From assembly GCA_016795105.1 (NCBI GenBank), contig JAEUIH010000040.1:1-64000 (forward strand): a stretch of DNA of 64,000 nucleotides, given 5' to 3'. The translations under genes and the position numbers were made by a program. This document shows positions 35,664-44,590 of the stretch, piece after piece; the first letter of the stretch is position 1, and the number at the start of each line of letters is the position of its first letter. The DNA comes from Planctomyces sp. Lineage in GTDB: Bacteria; Planctomycetota; Planctomycetia; Planctomycetales; Planctomycetaceae. The notes under the pieces were generated by a model. It was not told the origin of the DNA. It made no database searches and saw only the letters and a list, made by a program, of their open reading frames with translations.

Positions 35664-35707
35664 GTTCCATTCGGAACAGTTTCACCTCGAACAGTTCCGT
35701 CCGGAAC
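35664..35707. promoter_or_regulatory. Paired GTTCC-N4-GGAAC inverted repeats (candidate operator)
   Basis: GTTCCATTCGGAAC (35664-35677) and GTTCCGTCCGGAAC (35694-35707) are two dyads with centres exactly 30 bp apart, about three helical turns, in the 495-base gap before the NtrC-like gene. This arrangement suits a dimeric regulator binding twice on one helix face. Apart from this and the terminator, the gap 35350-35844 shows only a short open frame with no recognisable features. Confidence 0.45.
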
Positions 35708-35844
35708 ACCTGAACAATTCATTCAGACTCAGTCAGTGCATCGTCTTCTCAAACGAGAAACTGTCCGGGATTACTCTGAGCGAAAAGTTTACCTCTCCTC
35801 CTGTCCTGCCTCTCTCTCCCCTCTGCTCACAGATTGAGGAAATC

Positions 35845-37350
35845 ATGCACGAGTTCCCTCACGGCGCTCAACATGAGCCGCACATTCTGCGTTTTCCCGG
35901 CGCACCTTCTACCGGCTCTCCTGAAACTAATACGACCACCGAAACAGAAACCTCGAACCGCAGCGTGCTGGTGTTTTCGCCGCGTCCCGGGGCTCGACAG
36001 CTGCTTGCAGACGATGTCCGCAAGCGAGGCATGTCTGTCTGCGAGACGGACAGCCCGGATGCAATGCTGTTCCATCTGAGTCGACAGGAATTCTGCTGCT
36101 GCATCATTGATGATGCAGACAACGTGTCCCGAATGCAGGAGGTTCATGCAGCCATTCGAAGTCATTCGAAGGCCGCCCAGATCATCTGCATTGTTGGTGA
36201 GGATTCTCGCTGGGGACGCGAAACAGTACCCACGTTCGAATGTGACGTGATTGAGCGTCCATATTCAGCATCACGATTTGGAGCAGCTCTGCTGAATGCT
36301 CTGAAACGTGGCGAACTGATCCGGGAAAACGAAAAGCTTCGCCGTCAGCTTCTGAATCGCAACCTGATGGACCTTGTCGGAAGTACGCCGGCAATGCAGT
36401 CTCTGCGAGAGAGCATTCGAATTGCGGCTGATGATGACCGCACGGTCCTGGTCCGAGGCGAACCGGGAAGCGGAACGACTCTGATCTCGGAAGGACTGCA
36501 CCGATGCAGTCGCCGGGCATCTAAGCCTTTCCTGCGAATTGACTGTAGTCTGCATTCGGTGGAAACGCTTGAGCATCAGCTGTTTGGCGACGGAACGCCG
36601 GACGGATTCCCCGGATATCTGAAGATGGCAGAAGGCGGATCAATCCTCCTGGACAACGTTGACACCGTTGCTCTGCCATTTCAGCGAAGGCTGGCCCAGC
36701 TGCTGGAGCAGCGAGCCACCGCAGTTCTTCACGGAAGTCAGGATGGAATCAACATCCGATTCATCGCTGCTACACACGGCGATCTGAATCGACTGGCCAT
36801 GGAAGGCCGCTTCCGTGACGATCTGCTTCAGCACCTGAGCGGGATTACTCTGCAGTCACCACCGCTTCGAGTTCGACAGAACGACATTCCGCTTCTGGTG
36901 GAACACTTCATCAGCCAGATTTCGCTCAAAGAAGGTCGTCCGCCACGACAGGTTTGTGCAGAAGGCCTGAAGGTTCTTGAAAGTCATCCATGGCCAGGCA
37001 ACGTTCGTGAACTTCAGAACGTCATCGAACGAGCCTGTACAGTTGATGTGACTGAGACCATTGGGCCTGACGACCTTCGCCCATGGCTCCAGAATACTTC
37101 GCCCGAAGAAGAGGGCGTCGAAGGTGTTGGAATGACACTTCGAGAGATGGAACGCAAGCTGATCGAATCTACGTTCGCTCGCTGTAACGGAAACCGAGAG
37201 AGAACCGCTCAGATTCTGAAGATCGGTCTCCGAACCCTGTCCGGAAAACTCCGCGAATACGGCTACCCTCCGCGAGGCGGCCCGGGTTCAAACGTTAAGC
37301 GATCTGCGAGTATCCTGATGACGGAACCAGCTCAGCGAAAAGCAGCCTGA
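35845..37350 (+). CDS. NtrC-family response-regulator-like protein with degenerate AAA+ motor
   Basis: A 501-residue protein starting at an ATG with a good GAGG site. Residues about 38-155 look like a receiver domain but lack the acidic pair after the first strand, and the conserved Lys is Arg (ERPYS). The sigma-54 activator-like AAA+ region (about 178-400) keeps SITPAMQSLRE-type start, RFRDDLLQHLS and [15 protein letters not shown]. However, Walker A reads GEPGSGTT (Lys replaced by Thr), Walker B reads ILLDNVD, and the GAFTGA loop is missing. A Fis-type HTH (about 450-473) ends it. It likely binds DNA but is unlikely to open sigma-54 promoters. Confidence 0.82.
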   Translation: MHEFPHGAQHEPHILRFPGAPSTGSPETNTTTETETSNRSVLVFSPRPGARQLLADDVRKRGMSVCETDSPDAMLFHLSRQEFCCCIIDDADNVSRMQEVHAAIRSHSKAAQIICIVGEDSRWGRETVPTFECDVIERPYSASRFGAALLNALKRGELIRENEKLRRQLLNRNLMDLVGSTPAMQSLRESIRIAADDDRTVLVRGEPGSGTTLISEGLHRCSRRASKPFLRIDCSLHSVETLEHQLFGDGTPDGFPGYLKMAEGGSILLDNVDTVALPFQRRLAQLLEQRATAVLHGSQDGINIRFIAATHGDLNRLAMEGRFRDDLLQHLSGITLQSPPLRVRQNDIPLLVEHFISQISLKEGRPPRQVCAEGLKVLESHPWPGNVRELQNVIERACTVDVTETIGPDDLRPWLQNTSPEEEGVEGVGMTLREMERKLIESTFARCNGNRERTAQILKIGLRTLSGKLREYGYPPRGGPGSNVKRSASILMTEPAQRKAA

Positions 37351-37396
37351 TCCCCAATCAGATACTCTCCCAAAACACAGAACTCCCTCCTCCCAG

Positions 37397-37428
37397 GGGC
37401 GAACTTCTTCGGAAGTTCGCCCTTTTTT
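37397..37428 (+). terminator. Rho-independent terminator with TTCG tetraloop
   Basis: GGGCGAACTTC and GAAGTTCGCCC pair perfectly over 11 bases around a C(TTCG)G tetraloop, followed by six T. It ends the NtrC-like gene. Confidence 0.95.
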
Positions 37429-37581
37429 GCGTTTTGGTGTGTGTGCTTTTGCGATGTGGGGCGCATTTGCGTTGGAGGTGTGTCTTTGCATTTCAGGTCT
37501 GTCTTGAGTCGCGAGCCGCAAAGCGGGTAAGATTCGGCAGTTTCTGCGGTATTGAATACTGAACGGACTGGTCACAGTTTC

Positions 37582-38781
37582 ATGTTGTTTCGCCCCAAAC
37601 GCATGCTGCGAAATCTGATCGTGGCCGTTGGTCTGCTGATTTCAGCAGTCATCGGGGCGGAGTTCTGGCTGCGTGCCACAACAGGGCCAGCCGTGGACCT
37701 TGTGGCCTCGCGTGCGGTGCAGTCCGTTCAAGTACTGCTGAAACCTTCCGCCATTCGCCACCATGAATTGCTTCCCGGGGCGACTCTGCAGATGACATCT
37801 GCGTCGGGCAGGCAGGCTCGAATCCGAATTGGACCAGCCGGCTTTCGAGAATCCTCCGATGGATCCGAATCCCGACCGTCGGCCGGCAGAAACGGGAATC
37901 GATTTCGAATCCTGTTTCTGGGCGATGACACGGTGTTCGGAACAGGAGTTGATCAGCAATACACGGTGACTTCTTTGCTGCAGGAACTGTTGTCGAAGCG
38001 ACTTGATACAGAAGTGGAGGTCATCAACGCAGGAGTCCCGGGATACTGCCCGCTGTTGTCCGCACTCCAGTATCGTGAACAGGGTCGTGATCTCAAACCT
38101 GACCTGGTAATTCTGCACTTTGATATGACGGATATTGCAGACGATGCCTGCTATCGTCGGCTGTTGATTCAGAATGGAGAAATCTCACACTGCGTTCACA
38201 GCTCCCTGAAGGAAGATGATTCCGGACGAACGCCAGAACGGGACTCTTTCTGGAAATCCGAACTTCGCAGGTCGGCACTCGCACGACTCACCATCGATCA
38301 TGTACAGGAAGCACTCGAAGGCCGATCGGCCGCGACCGCAACGACAGACGCAGGAGACTCAGCGTTTGCGTGGCTGTCCGACGATCCTCCCGATATGAGA
38401 CTTCAGGTGAGACATGCTCTTGAACCCATCCAGCTTGTGAAGCAGCTGGCAGATGAATCCGGAGCGAAATTTCTGTTGACGTCTACGCCGATTCACTGGC
38501 AGATCGTTTCATCAGACGTTTATCCGGAACTGACAAAGCAGGAGAGGGTGAGTGGTGTGACACCGTATTCCAGCCAATTGCCTTCTGAAGTGCTGAAGCA
38601 GTTCTGTTCGGACCGCGGAATTCGGCTGCTGGACTGTCGGCAGGCATTCAGTCAGTCCGAAGCTGGGATCAAATTGTTTTCCAGGGGACACTTAACGCCC
38701 TCGGAAATCGGGATGGCGCTTTATGCGAAGCAAATCGCTGATTTTCTCACTCGCCGATCCCCCAGTGATGGCGGATCGTAG
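37582..38781 (+). CDS. Membrane-anchored SGNH-like protein without a clear nucleophile
   Basis: A 399-residue protein from the ATG at 37582, with one N-terminal helix (about 10-30). The middle follows the SGNH layout: FRILFLGDDTVFGTGV (block I), NAGVPGY (block II), LVILHFDMTDIAD (block III) and RGHLTPSEIG (block V). Normal members have GDS, and a DxxH in block V; here the Ser is Asp (114-116 = GDD), and the Asp of block V is not evident. A catalytically dead or altered member is possible. Its neighbours, the NtrC-like regulator and glutamate dehydrogenase, do not point to a substrate. Confidence 0.68.
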   Translation: MLFRPKRMLRNLIVAVGLLISAVIGAEFWLRATTGPAVDLVASRAVQSVQVLLKPSAIRHHELLPGATLQMTSASGRQARIRIGPAGFRESSDGSESRPSAGRNGNRFRILFLGDDTVFGTGVDQQYTVTSLLQELLSKRLDTEVEVINAGVPGYCPLLSALQYREQGRDLKPDLVILHFDMTDIADDACYRRLLIQNGEISHCVHSSLKEDDSGRTPERDSFWKSELRRSALARLTIDHVQEALEGRSAATATTDAGDSAFAWLSDDPPDMRLQVRHALEPIQLVKQLADESGAKFLLTSTPIHWQIVSSDVYPELTKQERVSGVTPYSSQLPSEVLKQFCSDRGIRLLDCRQAFSQSEAGIKLFSRGHLTPSEIGMALYAKQIADFLTRRSPSDGGS

Positions 38782-38887
38782 AAATCGGAAGCGTTCCTTG
38801 TAAAAAATCACTATGGTTCAAGCGTATAAGATGCTGTTCGAATGAAGATAGGCTCGTTCATACTTTCAGAGAAAGTCGTTCTGGCTC

Positions 38888-40120
38888 ATGAAAAATGCAT
38901 TTGAAGCCGCTGGGCAATACTTTGAAGAGGCGGCGTCTGTTATGGACCTGTCTCCAAATATGAAGCGGTTGCTCCTGACCCCTGAACGCGAAGTCAAAGT
39001 TCAGATTGCGATGAAGCTTGACAATGGCGACATTGCGACCTTCGTGGGTTACCGAATTCAGCATAACAGTGCTCGAGGTCCCATGAAGGGAGGTCTGCGA
39101 TATCATCACGAAGTCGATGCCGACGAAGTGCTGGCTCTCGCGTCACTGATGACATGGAAAACCGCCGTTGTCGATCTTCCGTATGGCGGAGCAAAAGGGG
39201 GAATCAGCGTACGTCCGAAAGATCTGAGCCCCGATGAACTGGAGCGACTGACTCGCAAATTTGTCGATGAGATTCATGATTTGATTGGCCCGGATAAAGA
39301 CATCCCGGCACCCGATATGGGCACCAATGCTCAGGTGATGGCCTGGTTTGTCAACCAGTATGAGAAGTTCCATGGATTTAATCCGGCGTGTGTGACAGGG
39401 AAGCCCATCGAGCTGTATGGTGCGGAAGGACGCGAGGAAGCCACAGGTCGAGGAGTTGGTATCCTGACCGAGGCTCTGCTCAGGAAGTTCCGGAAATCAC
39501 TCGCCGAATCGACAGTCGCAATTCAGGGATTCGGCAACGTAGGGACGTTTACTGCGGAGTTCATCCACAGGGCCGGCGGAAAGGTGGTGGCAATCTCTGA
39601 TGTCAGTGGAGGTATCTTCAATCGTGAAGGAATTGACATCCCCGCAGCTCTGACTTGGGTAAAACAGAAGGGCAGTCTCGCCGGGTTTTCGGGTGGCGAT
39701 GCAATCAGCAATGAAAGTCTGCTGTCGCTTGAAGTTGACGTACTGATTCCGGCAGCACTTGGTGGCGTTCTGACGCTGGAGAATGCGGAACATGTGCGAG
39801 CAAAATACATCGTGGAAGCCGCGAACGGACCGATCACACCGGAAGCGGACCTGATCCTCAGACGACGCGATATCGTCGTTTTGCCGGATATTCTGGCGAA
39901 TGCCGGGGGTGTGACCGTCAGCTATTTCGAATGGGTTCAGAACCAGCAGTATTTCCGCTGGGATCTCAATCGTATTCGAGAGGAACTGGAAAAGACGATG
40001 ACTCGCAGCTTCGACAAAGTCTGGTCGATTGCCGAAGAAAAGAAGATTCCGCTGAGAACGGCCGCTTATCTGGTGGGGATTGGTCGAGTTGGCCGAGCCA
40101 CAGTACTGGGCGGGATATAA
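38888..40120 (+). CDS. gdhA: Glutamate dehydrogenase
   Basis: A 410-residue Glu/Leu/Phe/Val dehydrogenase, the length of the short NAD-type enzyme, interconverting glutamate and 2-oxoglutarate plus ammonia. Motifs: [25 protein letters not shown] with the catalytic lysine, [17 protein letters not shown], the Rossmann glycine string [14 protein letters not shown], and [12 protein letters not shown]. The start fits the family. With ProA 640 bases further on, the gene is part of a glutamate-centred group. Confidence 0.92.
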   Translation: MKNAFEAAGQYFEEAASVMDLSPNMKRLLLTPEREVKVQIAMKLDNGDIATFVGYRIQHNSARGPMKGGLRYHHEVDADEVLALASLMTWKTAVVDLPYGGAKGGISVRPKDLSPDELERLTRKFVDEIHDLIGPDKDIPAPDMGTNAQVMAWFVNQYEKFHGFNPACVTGKPIELYGAEGREEATGRGVGILTEALLRKFRKSLAESTVAIQGFGNVGTFTAEFIHRAGGKVVAISDVSGGIFNREGIDIPAALTWVKQKGSLAGFSGGDAISNESLLSLEVDVLIPAALGGVLTLENAEHVRAKYIVEAANGPITPEADLILRRRDIVVLPDILANAGGVTVSYFEWVQNQQYFRWDLNRIREELEKTMTRSFDKVWSIAEEKKIPLRTAAYLVGIGRVGRATVLGGI

Positions 40121-40197
40121 TCCATAATCCCGGCCCGCGTCCGTCTCATGACTCAAATGAATGACTCAGAATACGATCACACTTACAGAATACGAAG

Positions 40198-40761
40198 ATG
40201 GCTAACAGAATGACATCAGGAACGAATTCAAGGACAGGCGTGATTTCCGCTGAGAAGCTCACTGCATACCCAACCTTTGAAGGACTCGGCCCCGCCGATG
40301 CTGCTCGAGTCATTCAGGACATGACTCGAATGAACTTCGATGCGGATTCCACGATCCTGCATGAAGGGAAATCGATTCAGGCTCTCTGGATCATCTTATC
40401 GGGAGAATGCACGGTTGTCCGTCAGGCCGAAGATGGTTCAGAAATGGTGCTGGCAGAACTTCGCGTTGGAGATGTTTTCGGTGAAATGTCGTTTGTGAGA
40501 ACCGCACCACATTCCGCCACGATCCGTGCAAAAACCAGCGTCAGTGTTTGTACATATACTCGTGAAGACTTTATGAAACTGGCTGCAGAACATCCTGGAG
40601 CCGCATTTCGAATCTGCTCCAATATCGCCGCTGTCCTCTCTGAACGACTACAGCGAATGGACGCCTGGATTTGTCAGCTGGTAGATCGACCTGAGGCCGT
40701 GAGTCATCGAGACGAATGGCAGACATTTCGATCAGCCGTCTATTCCAACTGGAACTTCTGA
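40198..40761 (+). CDS. Cyclic-nucleotide-binding-domain protein
   Basis: A 187-residue protein with one cNMP-binding beta-roll: [16 protein letters not shown], then [45 protein letters not shown] with the phosphate-cassette GEMSF, and a closing helix. No HTH is visible, so it is probably a sensor or modulator rather than a CRP-type regulator. It sits between gdhA and proA, 77 and 4 bases away, in one likely transcript. Confidence 0.85.
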   Translation: MANRMTSGTNSRTGVISAEKLTAYPTFEGLGPADAARVIQDMTRMNFDADSTILHEGKSIQALWIILSGECTVVRQAEDGSEMVLAELRVGDVFGEMSFVRTAPHSATIRAKTSVSVCTYTREDFMKLAAEHPGAAFRICSNIAAVLSERLQRMDAWICQLVDRPEAVSHRDEWQTFRSAVYSNWNF

Positions 40762-40765
40762 GATC

Positions 40766-42022
40766 ATGGAACAACTGCAGGATTATACTCAGCGAATCGC
40801 GAAGCAGGCGCGCGAAGCGGCGGTTGAGTTGTCAACGATTTCCGGTGCAACGCGAAACAAATGGTTGAAGCGCGTTGCTCAGGAACTGCGTGACAGCCAG
40901 TCGGAATTGCTCGCCGCTAATGAACAGGATTTGAAGTCCGGCACAGCGGCCGGTCTGAGTTCTGCACTTCTGGATCGGCTTCGGCTGACTCCATCGCGTC
41001 TGGAAGACCTCGCTCAGGCCGTTGAACAAATCGCCGCTTTGCCGGATCCGGTTGGTGAGGTGATTGAAGGCGGACGTCGTCCCAACGGACTGCAGATCCT
41101 GAAGATTCGAGTCCCCTTGGGAGTTGTGTTCTTCATCTACGAATCGCGTCCAAATGTCACGATCGATGCAGCCGCCATTTGTATCAAGAGCGGCAACGCG
41201 GTGATCCTTCGAGGCGGGAAAGAAGCCATCCACAGCAATCTGGCGTTCGCATCGATCCTTCAGAAAACGCTCAAAGAGGTGGGCCTGCCAGAACACGCGG
41301 CTCAGATTGTGGAATCCACCGATCGCGAAGCCGTTGGGCAATTTCTGCGAATGAATCAATGGATCGATGTCGCCATTCCCCGCGGAGGTCGCTCGCTCAT
41401 CGAACGTGTCACAGCCGAAGCCAGAATGCCGGTCATTAAGCACTTTGACGGAATCTGCCACGTGTTTGTCGATGAATCCGCAGACGAACAGATGGCAGTT
41501 GACGTTCTGATCAACAGCAAATGCCAGCGGCCAGGCGTTTGCAATGCAGCTGAAACCCTTCTGATTCATCAGGCCGCCGCCGACAGACTTTTGGGCCGCC
41601 TTGCTGAAGAGCTCCAAAAACGGGGCGTTGAACTGCGGTGCTGCCCGTTCAGCTTTCCGAAGATCCCAAATGCTGTGCCGGCGACTGAGCAGGATTTTCG
41701 AACCGAATACCTCGCACTCGTCATGTCCGTAAAGATCGTGGATTCGATCGAGCACGCCATTCGGCACATCCGGGAATACGGGTCCTCACATACCGACGCA
41801 ATCGTGACCCAAAACACGGCTGCGGCGGCGAAATTTGAAACCTGCGTGGATTCCGCCGCCGTGATGGTCAACGCCAGCACCCGATTTAATGATGGCGGAG
41901 AATTCGGCCTGGGTGCGGAAATCGGGATCAGCACCGATCGATTTCATGCGCGCGGACCCTGTGGATTGCGGGAAATGACCACCTATAAGTACGTCGTCCG
42001 AGGTAACGGACAGATTCGCTGA
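40766..42022 (+). CDS. proA: Glutamate-5-semialdehyde dehydrogenase
   Basis: A 418-residue aldehyde dehydrogenase family protein that reduces glutamyl-5-phosphate in proline synthesis. Motifs: [67 protein letters not shown], the catalytic Cys in [13 protein letters not shown], and [34 protein letters not shown] at the end. It starts four bases after the cNMP-domain gene. ProB is not in this window. Confidence 0.95.
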   Translation: MEQLQDYTQRIAKQAREAAVELSTISGATRNKWLKRVAQELRDSQSELLAANEQDLKSGTAAGLSSALLDRLRLTPSRLEDLAQAVEQIAALPDPVGEVIEGGRRPNGLQILKIRVPLGVVFFIYESRPNVTIDAAAICIKSGNAVILRGGKEAIHSNLAFASILQKTLKEVGLPEHAAQIVESTDREAVGQFLRMNQWIDVAIPRGGRSLIERVTAEARMPVIKHFDGICHVFVDESADEQMAVDVLINSKCQRPGVCNAAETLLIHQAAADRLLGRLAEELQKRGVELRCCPFSFPKIPNAVPATEQDFRTEYLALVMSVKIVDSIEHAIRHIREYGSSHTDAIVTQNTAAAAKFETCVDSAAVMVNASTRFNDGGEFGLGAEIGISTDRFHARGPCGLREMTTYKYVVRGNGQIR

Positions 42023-42052
42023 CGTTTTCGGGCAGGGATCGCCGATACTGTC

Positions 42053-42119
42053 TCGATCGAAGAGAGGGCTTCGATCAAAGAGATGGCTTCGTTCAAGTGG
42101 AATTCGACTCGGAATTCCA
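42053..42119. repeat. 18-bp tandem repeat and inverted repeat upstream of rpmI
   Basis: Two full and one partial 18-bp units (TCGATCGAAGAGAGGGCT and variants) at 42053-42105 are followed by an inverted repeat with arms TGGAATT and AATTCCA (42098-42119). They lie between proA and the rpmI promoter. A terminator or regulatory role is possible but no T-run follows. Confidence 0.5.
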
Positions 42120-42178
42120 ACTGGAAAGAAATCCGGAGCCTCCTGGGGTCAAAATTTGTCGAACCGTGGGTAACCTGC

Positions 42179-42208
42179 TTTACAAGCCGGAAACAATGCC
42201 GTTATACT
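42179..42208 (+). promoter_or_regulatory. Sigma-70-type promoter for rpmI-rplT
   Basis: TTTACA (42179-42184) and TATACT (42203-42208) are spaced by 18 bases; each matches consensus at five of six positions. The resulting leader to the rpmI start would be about 55 bases. Confidence 0.55.
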
Positions 42209-42267
42209 CCCCGGCTCTTTAGTTAAAAATGATATACACATGAACACTTTCTGTCGTGGAGACGGAA

Positions 42268-42468
42268 ATGCCCAAGCAAAAGACACATAAGGGAATGAAG
42301 CGGCGATTCAAGATCACCGCATCTGGTAAGGCCAAGCACCGCAAGGCGTTTCGAGGCCATTTAATGAGCCACAAAGGTGGCAAGCGAGGCCGCGGCCTGC
42401 GTCAGGATGGCGTAGTGTGTGGTCTGGCAGCAAGAAATATCGTAGAAGCGCTGCGTCCCAGCTTCTGA
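42268..42468 (+). CDS. rpmI: 50S ribosomal protein bL35
   Basis: A 66-residue basic protein: MPKQKTHKGMKRRFKIT, then HRKAFRGHLMSHK. The ATG at 42268 is chosen over the open-frame start at 42256 because the family starts MPKxKTHK, and GGAGACGGAA precedes it. Usually infC comes first in this operon; here none precedes it. Confidence 0.96.
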   Translation: MPKQKTHKGMKRRFKITASGKAKHRKAFRGHLMSHKGGKRGRGLRQDGVVCGLAARNIVEALRPSF

Positions 42469-42577
42469 GGATTGCGTGCAGACTGCGATGCGTTTTGGTT
42501 TGAAATTGATTTGAGTTGTAAGCGTTGGCTGATTGCGTCAAGCGGAATGCTCAGAAATAGTGTGAAGGCCTGGTAAG

Positions 42578-42940
42578 ATGCGTGTTCGTTTAGGAAAAGC
42601 TCGCCGTCGTTCCAAGAATCGTCTGTTTAAGGAAGCGCGAGGAAATGTTGGTGGTCGCAGTAAGCTTCTGCGAACCGTCAAAGAGACGTTGGTTCGTGCG
42701 CGAGCATTTGCGACTCGCGATCGCCGTGTCAAGAAGCGAACCTTCCGCGCCCTCTGGATTACTCGTCTGACGGCCGCCTGTCGTGAACGAGGCCTGTCAT
42801 ATTCCGAATTCATTCATGGGCTTGGACTTGCCAACATCGAATTGAACCGGAAGTCGCTGAGTGAACTGGCCATTGCCGATCCAGCGATCTTCGACGAGAT
42901 TGTTGCCGCTGTTCGCACGGCAAAAGGGATTGCTGCGTAA
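42578..42940 (+). CDS. rplT: 50S ribosomal protein bL20
   Basis: A 120-residue basic protein: an N-terminal [44 protein letters not shown], and [13 protein letters not shown]. It binds 23S rRNA early in 50S assembly, and in other bacteria represses its own operon. The 109-base gap from rpmI is wider than usual. A terminator follows. Confidence 0.97.
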   Translation: MRVRLGKARRRSKNRLFKEARGNVGGRSKLLRTVKETLVRARAFATRDRRVKKRTFRALWITRLTAACRERGLSYSEFIHGLGLANIELNRKSLSELAIADPAIFDEIVAAVRTAKGIAA

Positions 42941-42968
42941 CGCACTTGTGAGTGCTGAATGTGGAATC

Positions 42969-43004
42969 AAAAGGCGAGTCTCCGATCAGGGGTGCTCGCC
43001 TTTT
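42969..43004 (+). terminator. Rho-independent terminator after rplT
   Basis: AAAAGGCGAG and CTCGCCTTTT pair over 10 bases around a 16-base loop, ending in five T. It separates rpmI-rplT from pheS. Confidence 0.85.
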
Positions 43005-43052
43005 TCCATTGACAAACGTCGTGAGTCGGTTCGTTAAACTGCAGGCACGGTT

Positions 43053-44057
43053 ATGGAAATCCTGAAGACATTTGACGATTTTGAACAGTCTGCATTGGCT
43101 GCGATTCGTGCAGCGAATACTTCAGAGCTTCTGGAGGCTGCTCGAATTGAATACATGGGCCAGAAGAATGGCCGGATCCGCGAGCTCCAGAAACTGGTCG
43201 GGCAGGCGACACCCGATCTGAAGCCTCAGGTGGGGAAGCGATTCAACGAAGTCCGCACTGCGGTCAGTGACGCATTGGACCAGCAGCAACTGGCTGTACA
43301 GGCTCAGGTGCGTAAAGCCGCCATGGACTTCGATGTGACTCTCCCTGGCGAATTGCCGCGGCTGGGTAAGCTCCATCCAATCACTCAGACAATTGCACAG
43401 TTCCGCGAGCTCATGGGACGCTTCGGTTTCATGGTGACAGAGGGGCCTGAGCTGGAAGATGAGCATCACAACTTTCAGGCGCTGAACATTCCGGAAGACC
43501 ATCCGGCGCGCGATCCTCTGGACAATTTCTACGTCGCGTGTGCAACGGTTGCAGCGGGCACACCTGTGTTACTTCGCAGTCAGACTTCGACGGTTCAGAT
43601 CCGAACGATGGAGAAGACGAAGCCACCCGTTCGAATTGTTTCGCTGGGACGCGTGTACAGACCGGACGCCATCGATGCCACGCATTCCTGTATGTTCCAC
43701 CAGATGGAAGGGCTGATGGTGGATCGGCATGTGACGATGGCTCAGCTGAAGACCGTTCTGAGCCTGTTTGCACGCAGCTTTCTTGGCCCGGACGTAGAGA
43801 TTCGATTTCGCCCATCATTCTTCCCGTTCACGGAACCATCCGTGGAAGTGGATATGAAGTGGGGCAATTCGTGGATGGAGATTGGCGGTGCCGGAATGGT
43901 CGACCCCAATGTCTTTGCAGCGGTGGGCTACGACCCATCAGAAGTCAGCGGGTTTGCATTCGGATTGGGGATCGAACGCTTCTGTATGAAGCACTACGGA
44001 GTCGACGACATCCGCCGGTTTTATGAAAACGATGTTCGATTCCTCAGTCAGTTTTGA
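43053..44057 (+). CDS. pheS: Phenylalanine-tRNA ligase alpha subunit
   Basis: A 334-residue class II synthetase subunit. It has the N-terminal tRNA-binding coiled coil; motif 1 around [47 protein letters not shown]; motif 2 as [32 protein letters not shown]; and motif 3 as [35 protein letters not shown]. The ligase is an alpha2-beta2 tetramer, and pheT normally follows pheS. Here the next gene is on the other strand and unrelated, so pheT must be elsewhere. Confidence 0.97.
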   Translation: MEILKTFDDFEQSALAAIRAANTSELLEAARIEYMGQKNGRIRELQKLVGQATPDLKPQVGKRFNEVRTAVSDALDQQQLAVQAQVRKAAMDFDVTLPGELPRLGKLHPITQTIAQFRELMGRFGFMVTEGPELEDEHHNFQALNIPEDHPARDPLDNFYVACATVAAGTPVLLRSQTSTVQIRTMEKTKPPVRIVSLGRVYRPDAIDATHSCMFHQMEGLMVDRHVTMAQLKTVLSLFARSFLGPDVEIRFRPSFFPFTEPSVEVDMKWGNSWMEIGGAGMVDPNVFAAVGYDPSEVSGFAFGLGIERFCMKHYGVDDIRRFYENDVRFLSQF

Positions 44058-44067
44058 ACCGCTTCAC

Positions 44068-44508
44068 TCATTCGCCGGAGCGAATGGCATCGTGCAACTG
44101 AAGGTGACCTCCGCAGAACTTGCAGGCCACCTTCATGCCGACATACCTTGAATTGGCTCGAATCTCATTCTGGCAGTGAGGGCACTTGGTATAGATTGCC
44201 TTCACAACAATCGACTTGTCATAGCGAAACGTATGACGACAGTGCTTGCACTGAACCTGTTTGAGCCAGTATCGGGCGTGGATTCTGAGCTCTTCATGGC
44301 ATCCCGGACATTCCACATAATGTCCGCCGGAAGCAGCACCTTCTTCAACGACTGCCAATTCCGGCAATGGCACGAAGACAGGGATTTCGACGCTGTCTTC
44401 CGTCAGTTCTGAATTCAGCAGAGCCCTGCATGTACGACAATGAACAACACGCGCCGGCATATCGTCCCCACATTGTGGACAGGGTCCGCCAAGCCATGCA
44501 CCGTTCAT
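44068..44508 (-). CDS. Zinc-ribbon protein
   Basis: A 146-residue protein with three zinc-ribbon-like units, each with two CxxC pairs: CPQCGDD/CRTC, CPGCHEE/CKHC and CPHCQNE/CKFC. An acidic linker (ELTEDSVEIPVFVPLPELAVVEEG) separates the first from the others. It may bind nucleic acid or protein; nothing more specific is visible. It converges on pheS with a gap of ten bases. Confidence 0.72.
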   Translation of the reverse strand: MNGAWLGGPCPQCGDDMPARVVHCRTCRALLNSELTEDSVEIPVFVPLPELAVVEEGAASGGHYVECPGCHEELRIHARYWLKQVQCKHCRHTFRYDKSIVVKAIYTKCPHCQNEIRANSRYVGMKVACKFCGGHLQLHDAIRSGE

Positions 44509-44590
44509 TTCTGCACTTTCCTCTTGTGTCGATCTTTCGAATGGTCAATTGCAGGTAGACTAAACCACCGCACGCAGACCGAACCACTGT

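Noticed and set aside
39497-40156. 219-codon minus-strand frame
   Set aside because: Antisense to glutamate dehydrogenase.
40832-41767. 311-codon minus-strand frame
   Set aside because: Antisense to proA, which has all its conserved motifs.
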